A stretch of 19,299 nt of DNA. Origin: Pullilachnospira_A gallistercoris (GTDB taxonomy: Bacteria > Bacillota > Clostridia > Lachnospirales > Lachnospiraceae). Of the stretch, positions 6,174 to 13,677 are shown one piece after another. A program made the position numbers and the translations under genes. Under the pieces are notes generated by a model. That model saw only the letters and a list, made by a program, of their open reading frames with translations, searched no databases and was not told the origin of the DNA. Positions within the stretch are counted from its first letter, which is position 1, and every line of letters starts with the position of its first letter. The stretch is taken from assembly GCA_018712125.1 (NCBI GenBank), contig DVHM01000122.1, positions 1 through 19,299 of the forward strand, written 5' to 3'.

Positions 6174-7190
6174 ATGAAAGCGATCACAAAAAATCTGCTG
6201 CCGGAGGAGAAGATCCGGGAACTGGTAAAGATTCATTTTGGGGAGGACAGGAAAGTTACCTCTGTCCGGGAATTGACGGGAGGCTTTTTTGCCGCTGTCT
6301 ATCTGATTGGAGTGACAGGGGAACCGGATCAGATGGTGCTGAAGGTAGGAGTTATCCCGGGAACGCCGCTTTTGACCTATGAGCGTGATGTGATGCCTAC
6401 CGAAGTGGCCTGCCTTACGATGCTGCGGGAAAAGACGACGGTGCCGGTGCCGAAGATTTACGCCTGCGATTTCAGCAAAACGCACATCAAGAGCAATTAT
6501 TTTTTCATGGAGGTCATGGAGGGATCCGTGCTCTCGGAGGTCTCCAGGAAACTGTCCGATAAGGATACAGCACAGATCCGAAGAGAGCTGGCGTATATTC
6601 TGACCCAGATGCACAGTGTGAAAGGCCCCTATTTCGGATATTTTACGGAGGAGAAAGAGAAGCAGTTTGCCACTTGGAAGGAAGCCTTTTATCAGATGGT
6701 GGGAATGGTGCTGGAGGATGGAAGAAGGCTGAAAAAGAAAATACCCTATGACCGGATTGAACACGCGTTGCAGGCGCATGGAGACTGTCTGGAGACGCCG
6801 AAAGTGCCGGCGCTGGTGGATTTTGACTGCCACGAGGGCAATATCTTTGTAAAACAGGGCGCGGACGGATGGCATATCTCCGGCATTGTGGATCTGGAGC
6901 GGGCGTTCTGGGGAGATCCCATCGGCGATTTTCCAACGGCTTTTATTTTCTGCGACGATATCCGGAAGGAGAAGGTACTGCTGGAGACTTATCTGGAAAA
7001 GAGCGATGAGATCCGGGCGTATACCGGGACAGAAGTGCGGAAATTCTTGTTGTACCGCATGTATGTGCTGACAATTATGATCGCAGAAACTTTTCGGTTC
7101 GGCGGATCGGTTTATGGAAAACTGCAGGAGGTATTTGCCAGGAAAAATCTGAAAAAGACATTGAAGGAACTGGAGAAGCTGGAAGGGTAG
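6174..7190 (+). CDS. Aminoglycoside phosphotransferase/choline-kinase-fold protein
   Basis: A 338-residue cytosolic small-molecule kinase of the APH family. The catalytic loop reads VDFDCHEGNIFV with Asp218 as the base and Asn223 as a metal ligand; it is followed by GIVDLERA with Asp240, the second metal ligand, and GDPIGDF. The N-terminal lobe (residues 1-100) contains the expected strands and a Lys in VLKVG. Family members phosphorylate aminoglycosides, choline, homoserine, fructosamines or other hydroxylated or amino substrates; which applies here cannot be told. The ATG has GGAGGAG six bases upstream. The MATE gene starts 2 bases after its stop, so the two are co-translated from one mRNA. 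A resistance role is possible because of that neighbour but is only a guess. Confidence 0.85.
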   Translation: MKAITKNLLPEEKIRELVKIHFGEDRKVTSVRELTGGFFAAVYLIGVTGEPDQMVLKVGVIPGTPLLTYERDVMPTEVACLTMLREKTTVPVPKIYACDFSKTHIKSNYFFMEVMEGSVLSEVSRKLSDKDTAQIRRELAYILTQMHSVKGPYFGYFTEEKEKQFATWKEAFYQMVGMVLEDGRRLKKKIPYDRIEHALQAHGDCLETPKVPALVDFDCHEGNIFVKQGADGWHISGIVDLERAFWGDPIGDFPTAFIFCDDIRKEKVLLETYLEKSDEIRAYTGTEVRKFLLYRMYVLTIMIAETFRFGGSVYGKLQEVFARKNLKKTLKELEKLEG

Positions 7191-7192
7191 TA

Positions 7193-8551
7193 ATGGTAAA
7201 AGGGAGAGATCGCAAACAAAACATGGCGGAAAAGGAAACGTTCCTCGGCACAGAGCCGGTGGGAAGGCTGATCCGAAAGATGGCCCTCCCATCCATTGTG
7301 GGAGTTCTGGCCTACAACATCTATAATCTGGCGGACACCTTCTTTATCGCCAGGGGCGTCGGCACGGAGGCGGCGGGGGGACTGGCGGTGTCCTTTCCCC
7401 TCTTTGTCTTTCTGTCGGCGGTGACTACAACGCTTGGGAGCGGGGCAGCTTCCGTGATCTCCCGGGCTCTGGGGGAGAAGGACGGGGAGCGGGCGTCCCG
7501 GGCGGTGGGCAATTCCTTTGCTTTTTTTCTTGCGGTGGCGCTGCTGGTTACCGTCTTCGGGCTGCTTTTTCTGGATCCGCTGCTGTATCTGATGGGGGTA
7601 ACGCCGTCGCTTCTGCCCTATGCGCGTACATATCTGCGGATCATTCTTCTGGGAGCTGTAACCTGCACCGGATTTTCCAATCTGATCCGGGCGGAGGGCA
7701 GCAGCCGATATGCCATGTGCATCTGGGTTATCCCGCTGTCCATCAACATGGTGCTGGATCCGGTACTGATCTTCGGCTTCGATATGGGGATTGCCGGCGC
7801 GGCCATCGGTACCGTGGCGGCTCAGTGCGTGTCCATGGGTATGAGCGTCTGGTACTTTTTCCTCTCTCCGAAACGGACGAGAAAAATCCGCCTTCGCCAT
7901 TTTCGACCGGATTTTCCCCTTCTCCGGGAAATTCTTCTGACGGGGCTGCCCTCCTTTTTGCAGACCATGGGCTACAGCATCGCCATGGTGGTGGTCAACC
8001 GTCTGCTCCGGGAGCAGGGAGGGGATCTGGCGATCTCCACCTACGGGATTGTCAGCAAGATCTGGACCTTTCTGGGTCTGTGCGTGACCGGGCTGGTGCA
8101 GGGAGTGCAGCCGATTGTGGGCTATAATTTCGGGGAGAAAAAATTCGGACGGGTGCGGGAGACAATGAGAAAGTCCTGTGGCATTCTGGGCTGTTACGGG
8201 ATCGGCGCTTTTCTTCTGATGCTTTTGGGGGCACCTCTCATCACAGGGATTTTCACGTCGGATGAGGCCGTCATCGGGATGGGAGGACATATTTTGCGGA
8301 TCTTTGCCGCGGGGACGGCCTTTTCGGGGATACAGGCGGTTCAGACCATGTACTTTCAGGCGGTGGGGAAAAAGAAAACTGCGCTGTTTCTGTCTCTCTG
8401 CGGTAACGTGCTGTGCCTGATTCCCCTGCTGACGCTTCTCTCCGGGTGGATGGGGCTTGACGGTATCTGGTACGCCTTTCCGCTGGCAAACGTGACGGCA
8501 GCCGCCATCTCGACACTGTTTATCCGGCGAGCGCTGTCGTCGAATAGTTAA
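7193..8551 (+). CDS. MATE-family efflux transporter
   Basis: A 452-residue integral membrane protein with about twelve hydrophobic helices in two similar halves, as in NorM/DinF-type multidrug and toxin extrusion antiporters, which export cationic compounds using a Na+ or H+ gradient. Its opening (EKETFLGTEPVGRLIRKMALPSIVGVLAYNIYNLADTFFIA) and the segment GLVQGVQPIVGYNFGEK are typical of clostridial MATE proteins. I use ATG 7193 because GGAAGGG (7181-7187) is five bases upstream, inside the end of the kinase gene. ATG 7223 would give the more usual N-terminus (MAEKETFLG) but its nearest purine tract is 14 bases away. The palindrome at 8600-8639, followed by T residues, may also serve as its terminator. 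Substrate unknown. Confidence 0.92.
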   Translation: MVKGRDRKQNMAEKETFLGTEPVGRLIRKMALPSIVGVLAYNIYNLADTFFIARGVGTEAAGGLAVSFPLFVFLSAVTTTLGSGAASVISRALGEKDGERASRAVGNSFAFFLAVALLVTVFGLLFLDPLLYLMGVTPSLLPYARTYLRIILLGAVTCTGFSNLIRAEGSSRYAMCIWVIPLSINMVLDPVLIFGFDMGIAGAAIGTVAAQCVSMGMSVWYFFLSPKRTRKIRLRHFRPDFPLLREILLTGLPSFLQTMGYSIAMVVVNRLLREQGGDLAISTYGIVSKIWTFLGLCVTGLVQGVQPIVGYNFGEKKFGRVRETMRKSCGILGCYGIGAFLLMLLGAPLITGIFTSDEAVIGMGGHILRIFAAGTAFSGIQAVQTMYFQAVGKKKTALFLSLCGNVLCLIPLLTLLSGWMGLDGIWYAFPLANVTAAAISTLFIRRALSSNS

Positions 8552-8576
8552 GATTCCGGGAGCGTAAAATCTTCTC

Positions 8577-8604
8577 TTGACATAATGGAAAAAGAGCGTA
8601 AAAT
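8577..8604 (+). promoter_or_regulatory. Promoter of the marR-ABC operon
   Basis: TTGACA at 8577-8582 and TAAAAT at 8599-8604 are separated by 16 bases. Transcription would begin near 8611, inside the palindromic operator region. An 11-mer GAGCGTAAAAT that includes the -10 box (8594-8604) also occurs at 8560-8570. Confidence 0.75.
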
Positions 8605-8639
8605 ACTTTCTAGTAGAAATTTCTATTAGAAAGTATTTT
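8600..8639. promoter_or_regulatory. Tandem 13-bp palindromic operators within a 40-bp dyad
   Basis: TTTCTAGTAGAAA (8607-8619) and TTTCTATTAGAAA (8620-8632) are two abutting copies of one odd-centred palindrome. Flanking AAAATAC and GTATTTT extend the whole to a 40-bp dyad with a single G-T mismatch pair. It covers the -10 box and start site of the operon whose first gene is a MarR regulator, so I read it as that repressor's autoregulatory site with two bound dimers. With the T residues at 8636-8640 it could also act as a terminator for the MATE gene. Confidence 0.75.
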
Positions 8640-8657
8640 TGCGTCAGGAGGAATGAG

Positions 8658-9107
8658 ATGGATTACGAGACATACGCGAGAACATTCTGTGAGATGCAGT
8701 TTATGCAGGCAAAGCGGAAGATGGAGGAGGAACAGTCCATCTCGCCGCGGGGGGAGACCGGGGTGCTGCTGTGCATTTTCAACTGCGGAAGAAAGGTTCT
8801 GGTGGGGGATATCTCAAAATTGATGGGTCTGTCGCCGGGACGTGTGACGAACATTCTGAATATGCTGGAAAAGCGGGGATACATCGAGCGGGAGCACGAT
8901 GAGGCGGACCGGCGGAAGGTATACGTGGCGCTGACAAAGAGCGGCGGAAAACATCTCCAGGAAAAGTACGAGGAGACGATCCGCTATATCAGCGGTATTT
9001 TCGAGGAACTGGGGGAGGAAGACACCAGAGAGTACCTTCGGATTACCGGGCAGATCCACCGGATTACGGAGAAGATGAGAGAAGAGAGACAGGGGAAAGG
9101 AGAATGA
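8658..9107 (+). CDS. MarR-family transcriptional regulator
   Basis: A 149-residue winged-helix repressor. The recognition region DISKLMGLSPGRVTNILNML (51-70) is followed by the wing, whose DEADRRKVYVALT (81-93) matches the conserved D-x-R-x5-LT signature of MarR proteins. Dimerisation helices lie at both ends. The ATG has AGGAGG (8646-8651) six bases upstream. The gene is first in a row with the ABC exporter pair (start 4 bases after its stop) and the cytidylate-kinase-like gene. Family members respond to drugs, phenolic compounds or oxidants and usually repress a linked exporter; this fits the palindromes over its own promoter. The inducer is unknown. Confidence 0.93.
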   Translation: MDYETYARTFCEMQFMQAKRKMEEEQSISPRGETGVLLCIFNCGRKVLVGDISKLMGLSPGRVTNILNMLEKRGYIEREHDEADRRKVYVALTKSGGKHLQEKYEETIRYISGIFEELGEEDTREYLRITGQIHRITEKMREERQGKGE

Positions 9108-9111
9108 TAAG

Positions 9112-10866
9112 ATGCTGAAATTGCTGAGAAAGTTTACGCCGAAGGAATGGGCCTTATCCGCGGTCGCCTTCGTGCTGATTCTGATCCAGGTGTGGCTGAC
9201 GCTGACCATGCCGGATTATATGTCGGAGATTACCATGCTGGTGCAGACGGAGGGAAGCGCCATGTCGGATATTCTGGCGGCGGGAGGCATGATGCTTCTG
9301 TGTGCGCTGGGGACGCTGCTGGCATCCGTTGCCACCGCTGTGTGCGCCGCCAGAATTTCCTCCAATTTTTCCGCCAATCTGCGGGATGATCTGTTTGACA
9401 AAGTGCAGTCTTTTTCCATGGAGGAGATCGGACGGTTTTCCACCGCGAGCCTGATTACCCGGTCCACCAACGATGTGATGCAGGTGCAGATGCTGATCGT
9501 CATGGGACTTGAGGTGCTGCTGCGGGCGCCGGTCATGGCTGTGTGGGCCATAGGCAAGATCGCAGGGAGGAACTGGCAGTGGACCACGACGACAGCCATC
9601 GCGGTGGTGGTTCTTTTGTGCGTGGTTGGAACCTGCATCCTTTTTGCCATGCCGAAGTTCAAGAAGATGCAGGTGCTGACAGATAACTTAAACCGGGTAA
9701 CCCGGGAGAATCTGACGGGACTGCAGGTTATCCGGGCTTACAACGCGGAGGGCTATCAGGAGGCGAAATTCGAGAAAGCCAACGATGATCTGAAGCGTAC
9801 CCAGCTGTTTGCCAACCGGGTCATGTGTTTCCTTACCCCGGGAATTCAGCTGGTCATGAGCGGACTGACGCTGGCAGTATACTGGATCGGAGCGTTTCTG
9901 ATCCAGGAAGCGGCCATGGGCGATAAGCTCACGCTGTTCTCCGAGATGATCGTGTTTTCCCAGTACGCGATGCAGGTGGTTATGTCTTTCATGATGCTGG
10001 TCATGATCTTTATCCTTCTGCCCAGAGCGTCGGTGGCTGCGAAACGAATCAATGAGGTGCTGGATACGGAGCCGGCCATTGAGGACGGCGATGGAAATAT
10101 CCGGGAGCAGGGCAGCGGAGAGATCGAATTCCGCAATGTGAGCTTCCGCTATCCCGACGCGGAACATCCGGTGCTGGAGAATATCACTTTTACCGCCCAC
10201 AAGGGCGAGACGGTGGCCTTTATCGGAGCCACCGGATGTGGAAAAAGTACCGTCATCAACCTGATTCCCCGGTTTTATGACGCTACGGAAGGGGAAGTTC
10301 TGGTGGATGGCGTCAATGTGAAGGAATACCGCCAGAAGCAGCTGCGCGATAAGATCGGATATGTGTCCCAGAAGGCTACGCTGTTTTCCGGGACCATCGC
10401 CTCCAATGTTGCCTTTGGCGACAACGGCAGGGGAGAATTTACCGAGGAGGACGTGAAGGACGCCGTGCGCACAGCCCAGGCGGAGGAGTTCGTCTCCAAG
10501 CTGGAGGGCACCTATGACGGCTATGTGGCCCAGGGCGGAGGAAACCTCTCCGGCGGCCAGCGGCAGAGGATATCCATTGCAAGAGCCGTCTGCAGGAAAC
10601 CGGAGATTCTGATCTTTGACGATTCCTTCTCGGCACTGGATTACAAGACGGACCGGATTCTGCGAAACGCCCTGGCACATGAGTGCAGGGATGCGACGAG
10701 ACTGATTGTGGCCCAGCGGATCGGAACCATCCGGGACGCGGATAAGATTATCGTGCTGGAGGATGGCAAAATCGCCGGAATGGGCACCCACGAGGAGCTG
10801 ATGGAACAGTGTGAAGTGTACCGTCAGATCGCGTATTCTCAGCTTTCAAAGGAGGAGTTGGCATGA
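9112..10866 (+). CDS. ABC exporter half-transporter with degenerate ATP site (LmrC/BmrC-like)
   Basis: A 584-residue fusion of a six-helix membrane domain (residues about 10-310) and an ATPase domain. It is the subunit of a heterodimeric exporter that carries the non-hydrolytic site. Walker A is GATGCGKS (372-379), the signature is the canonical LSGGQ (479-483), and Walker B ends in Asp503-Asp504, with Asp in place of the catalytic Glu. The switch His is also replaced, by Gln535 (IVAQR). This combination is known for LmrC, BmrC and TM287. The gene lies 4 bases after the MarR gene with AAAGGAG nine bases before its ATG, and its stop overlaps the partner's start (ATGA). Multidrug export is the usual role of the family; the actual substrate is unknown. 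Confidence 0.94.
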   Translation: MLKLLRKFTPKEWALSAVAFVLILIQVWLTLTMPDYMSEITMLVQTEGSAMSDILAAGGMMLLCALGTLLASVATAVCAARISSNFSANLRDDLFDKVQSFSMEEIGRFSTASLITRSTNDVMQVQMLIVMGLEVLLRAPVMAVWAIGKIAGRNWQWTTTTAIAVVVLLCVVGTCILFAMPKFKKMQVLTDNLNRVTRENLTGLQVIRAYNAEGYQEAKFEKANDDLKRTQLFANRVMCFLTPGIQLVMSGLTLAVYWIGAFLIQEAAMGDKLTLFSEMIVFSQYAMQVVMSFMMLVMIFILLPRASVAAKRINEVLDTEPAIEDGDGNIREQGSGEIEFRNVSFRYPDAEHPVLENITFTAHKGETVAFIGATGCGKSTVINLIPRFYDATEGEVLVDGVNVKEYRQKQLRDKIGYVSQKATLFSGTIASNVAFGDNGRGEFTEEDVKDAVRTAQAEEFVSKLEGTYDGYVAQGGGNLSGGQRQRISIARAVCRKPEILIFDDSFSALDYKTDRILRNALAHECRDATRLIVAQRIGTIRDADKIIVLEDGKIAGMGTHEELMEQCEVYRQIAYSQLSKEELA

Positions 10867-12722
10867 TGGATAACAGACTGGATACATCACAGCAGAGTAG
10901 AATGCACCAGGCCCGGCCGGTTCGCGGCGGAATGCGGGGCATGGGAATGGGCCGGGGGCCGGCGGAAAAATCCGCGGACTTTGTGGGCACATGGAAAAAG
11001 ATGCTGATCTACTGCCGTAGATATCTGCCGGCAATGGGCATCGCCATTCTCTGTGCCGTCGCCGGAACGGTTCTGACGCTGCTGGGACCGGATAAACTTT
11101 CCGATCTGACAAAGGTTATTACCGACGGAATGATGACCGGGATCGACATGGACGCGGTATGGGCCATCGGCATGACGCTGGTCATCTTTTACCTGTGCAG
11201 CGCGTTGCTGACCTTTACCCAGCATTTTATTACCAGTACGGTTACTCAGAACGTGGCGAAGAAACTGCGGAGCGATATCTCGGTAAAAATCAACCGTCTG
11301 CCCATGTGGTACTACAACCAGACGTCCACCGGAGACGTGCTCTCGCGGGTTACCAACGACGTGGATATGATTTCCCAGTCCCTCAATCAGAGTGTGGGAA
11401 ATCTGGTCACGGCCCTGACCATGTTCTTCGGCTCCCTGTTCATGATGCTCATAACCGACGGCATCATGACACTGACAGCGGTGGCAGCCACATTGATCGG
11501 TTTCGGCCTGATGACACTGATTACCGGCAGGTCCCAGAAATATTTCTCCCGGCAGCAGCGCAGCCTCGGCGAGCTGAACGGCCATGTGGAGGAGATCTAC
11601 ACGGGCCACACGGTGGTAAAGGCCTACAACGGCGAGGACAACGCGAGACGGGAGTTTGACCGGCTCAACAATCAGCTGAAGGACAGTGCCTTTATGGCCC
11701 AGAGCCTGGCGGGCCTGATGCAGCCGCTGATGACCTTCATCGGAAATTTCGGATATGTGGCAGTCTGTATCGTCGGTGCGGTGCTGACCATGCGCGGTAC
11801 CATCGGCTTCGAGGTCATCGTGGCTTTCATGATGTACGTGCGCTACTTTACCCAGCCGCTGTCTCAGATGGCCCAGGCGGTACAGTCCCTCCAGTCGGCG
11901 GCGGCAGCAGGGGAGCGTGTCTTTGCCTTCCTGGAAGCCGAGGAGATGGAGGATGAGAGCGACAAGAAGCCATGGGGAAAAACCGCTGAGGGATATGTGG
12001 ATTTCGAGCATGTGGCCTTCGGATATGAGGGGACAGACCGGGAGATCATCCATGATTTCTCCGCCAGCGCGCGTCCGGGACAGAAGATCGCCATTGTGGG
12101 GCCCACCGGCGCCGGAAAATCCACGCTGGTCAATCTGCTGATGCGCTTCCACGAGATTCAGAAGGGAAAGATCTGCATCGACGGCGTTTCCACGAAGGAT
12201 ATGCGCCGGGAGGATGTTCACGCTCAGTTCTGTATGGTGCTTCAGGATACCTGGCTCTTTGAGGGCACCGTGCGGGAGAATCTGATCTACTGCACGGAAG
12301 GGGTGGATGACGCCAAGATGGAGGCTGCCTGCAAGGCTGTCGGCCTGGATCACTTTATCCGCACGCTGCCCCAGGGCTATGACACAGTGCTCAACGATCA
12401 GGTCAACCTGTCCCAGGGGCAGAAACAGCAGCTGACCATTGCCAGAGCCATGATCGCCGACAAGCCCATGCTGATCCTGGATGAGGCCACCAGCTCCGTA
12501 GACACCAGAACTGAGCTTCAGATCCAGAATGCCATGGATGAACTGATGAAGAACCGCACTTCCTTTGTCATCGCCCACCGGCTTTCCACCATCAAGAACT
12601 CGGATCTGATCCTTGTGCTGAAGGACGGGGATGTCATCGAGAGCGGCACCCATCAGGAACTTCTGGATAAGGGCGGATTTTACGCGGAACTCTACAACAG
12701 TCAGTTTGAACAGGCATCCTGA
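10863..12722 (+). CDS. ABC exporter half-transporter with catalytic ATP site (LmrD/BmrD-like)
   Basis: A 619-residue partner of the preceding gene, with a six-helix membrane domain (about 50-345) and an ATPase domain. Walker A is GPTGAGKS (413-420), Walker B ends Asp540-Glu541 with the catalytic Glu, and His572 (VIAHR) is the switch residue. Its signature is LSQGQ (516-520) and not LSGGQ. In heterodimeric exporters this altered signature faces the degenerate Walker site of the partner, so the pair has one working site built from this protein's Walker motifs and the partner's LSGGQ. An N-terminal extension of about 45 residues is Gly/Met/Arg-rich (GGMRGMGMGRGP) and lies before the first helix. 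The start overlaps the upstream stop by four bases, so the two are translationally coupled. Confidence 0.94.
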   Translation: MMDNRLDTSQQSRMHQARPVRGGMRGMGMGRGPAEKSADFVGTWKKMLIYCRRYLPAMGIAILCAVAGTVLTLLGPDKLSDLTKVITDGMMTGIDMDAVWAIGMTLVIFYLCSALLTFTQHFITSTVTQNVAKKLRSDISVKINRLPMWYYNQTSTGDVLSRVTNDVDMISQSLNQSVGNLVTALTMFFGSLFMMLITDGIMTLTAVAATLIGFGLMTLITGRSQKYFSRQQRSLGELNGHVEEIYTGHTVVKAYNGEDNARREFDRLNNQLKDSAFMAQSLAGLMQPLMTFIGNFGYVAVCIVGAVLTMRGTIGFEVIVAFMMYVRYFTQPLSQMAQAVQSLQSAAAAGERVFAFLEAEEMEDESDKKPWGKTAEGYVDFEHVAFGYEGTDREIIHDFSASARPGQKIAIVGPTGAGKSTLVNLLMRFHEIQKGKICIDGVSTKDMRREDVHAQFCMVLQDTWLFEGTVRENLIYCTEGVDDAKMEAACKAVGLDHFIRTLPQGYDTVLNDQVNLSQGQKQQLTIARAMIADKPMLILDEATSSVDTRTELQIQNAMDELMKNRTSFVIAHRLSTIKNSDLILVLKDGDVIESGTHQELLDKGGFYAELYNSQFEQAS

Positions 12723-12736
12723 AGGGAGGAAGAAGT

Positions 12737-13339
12737 ATGAAATGCAGATATGTAGCGATTGAGCGGGAGTACGGAAGCGGCGGCACGAAGATAGCGAATA
12801 TGCTGGCGGAGGCCTGCGGCATTCCCTGCTACGGACACGAGATTCTGGAGCGGGTGGCGAAAGAGCACCATTTCACGGTGGAGGAGCTGGAGCGTTATGA
12901 GGAGAAATCCACCGGCAGTTTCCTGTACACGGTATTTCTCATGAGCCAGTCCCAGAATGCGGACGCCGATATGGTCACAGGAGAGGGACGCCTTTTCCTG
13001 GAGGAGCAGAAACAGATACAGGAAATGGCTGTGGGCGGGCCGGCAGTGTTCCTGGGACACTGCGCTGCCGAGGCCCTGAAAGATAAGCAGGGGCTGGTGC
13101 GCGTCTTTATCCGCTGCAGCGGCGAGGCGAAAAAGAAGCGCATTCAGGAGGATTACCAGCTTCCTCCCGAGAAGATGGAATCCATCCGGAAGTTCTTTGA
13201 CCGGAAACGGGCTGCCTACTACAAGGCAAACACTTCCAGAGACTGGCGGGATCCGGAAAATTATGACATTGTCCTGGACTCCTCCCGCCTGGGTATCGAG
13301 GGCTGCGTGGCGGTCTTAAAAGGTCTCTTTGACAAATAG
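12737..13339 (+). CDS. Cytidylate-kinase-like family protein
   Basis: A 200-residue cytosolic protein with the P-loop nucleotide-kinase fold. It opens RYVAIEREYGSGGTKIANMLAEACGIPCYGHEIL, the pattern of cytidylate-kinase-like proteins, in which GSGGTK takes the place of the Walker A loop. A later VFIRCSGEAKKKRIQ resembles the strand and basic lid of CMP kinases. These proteins are shorter and more divergent than true Cmk, and their substrate is not established. It lies 14 bases after the exporter pair with a GGGAGG ribosome binding site and is followed by a terminator, so it belongs to the exporter operon. A consensus promoter for the next gene begins inside its last codons. Confidence 0.82.
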   Translation: MKCRYVAIEREYGSGGTKIANMLAEACGIPCYGHEILERVAKEHHFTVEELERYEEKSTGSFLYTVFLMSQSQNADADMVTGEGRLFLEEQKQIQEMAVGGPAVFLGHCAAEALKDKQGLVRVFIRCSGEAKKKRIQEDYQLPPEKMESIRKFFDRKRAAYYKANTSRDWRDPENYDIVLDSSRLGIEGCVAVLKGLFDK

Positions 13340-13356
13340 GAGATGCGTGTTATAAT
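13329..13356 (+). promoter_or_regulatory. Consensus promoter upstream of the HMA gene
   Basis: TTGACA (13329-13334) and TATAAT (13351-13356) match the sigma-70/SigA consensus at all twelve positions, with 16 bases between. The -35 box lies inside the last codons of the cytidylate-kinase-like gene. Transcription would start near 13363, within the stem-loop at 13359-13396. Confidence 0.8.
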
Positions 13357-13358
13357 GA

Positions 13359-13396
13359 AAGTGGTTAGGATGAACTAACATCCTTGCCGCTTTTTT
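13359..13396 (+). terminator. Stem-loop with T-tract; terminator and possible leader element
   Basis: Bases 13359-13372 pair with 13379-13392 over 14 positions (two G-T pairs, one T-T mismatch) around an AACTAA loop, followed by T6 at 13391-13396. This is a good rho-independent terminator for the exporter operon. The -10 box of the HMA promoter ends only two bases before it, so it would also form the 5' end of that transcript. It contains the dyad GTTAG-N6-CTAAC (13364-13379). Confidence 0.8.
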
Positions 13397-13431
13397 GCAT
13401 GTTATGATGTGAGAGACAGGAGGAAGAGAAG

Positions 13432-13677
13432 ATGACGGAGACAAGGGTAAAGATTGACGGCATGGCCTGCGGAATGTGCGAGTCCCATGTGAATGAGGCG
13501 ATCCGCAGCGGATGCAGGGTAAAAAAAGTGACCTCCTCCCACAAAAAGGGAGAGGCGGTCATCCTGAGCGAGGAGCCGCTGGAGGAGGCGGCGATCCGGC
13601 AGTGCCTGGCGCCCACCGGATACCGGGTGCTGGATATTTCCAGCAGACCCTACGAGAAGAAGGGATTTTTCCGCTGA
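13432..13677 (+). CDS. Small heavy-metal-associated (HMA) domain protein
   Basis: An 81-residue soluble protein with the ferredoxin-like HMA fold. The metal site is GMACGMC, with Cys13 and Cys16 in the GMxCxxC motif that binds Cu(I) or similar soft metals. It is slightly longer than CopZ and ends in a basic/aromatic tail (RPYEKKGFFR). Such proteins pass metal to P1B ATPases; the ATPase at 2593-4680 lacks its own HMA domain, so this could be its partner, but the two genes are 9 kb apart. The ATG has AGGAGGA (13418-13424) seven bases upstream and a consensus promoter ahead of it. The last 28 bases overlap the convergent FUSC gene. A CsoR-like operator is not visible here. Confidence 0.85.
   Translation: MTETRVKIDGMACGMCESHVNEAIRSGCRVKKVTSSHKKGEAVILSEEPLEEAAIRQCLAPTGYRVLDISSRPYEKKGFFR

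Noticed and set aside
10887..12653. Minus-strand open frame of 588 codons across the second ABC gene
   Set aside because: It is a shadow of a clear ABC exporter gene; its translation is His- and Gln-rich without any domain. The same applies to the long antisense frames at 5634-7292, 14490-15683 and 15740-16924.
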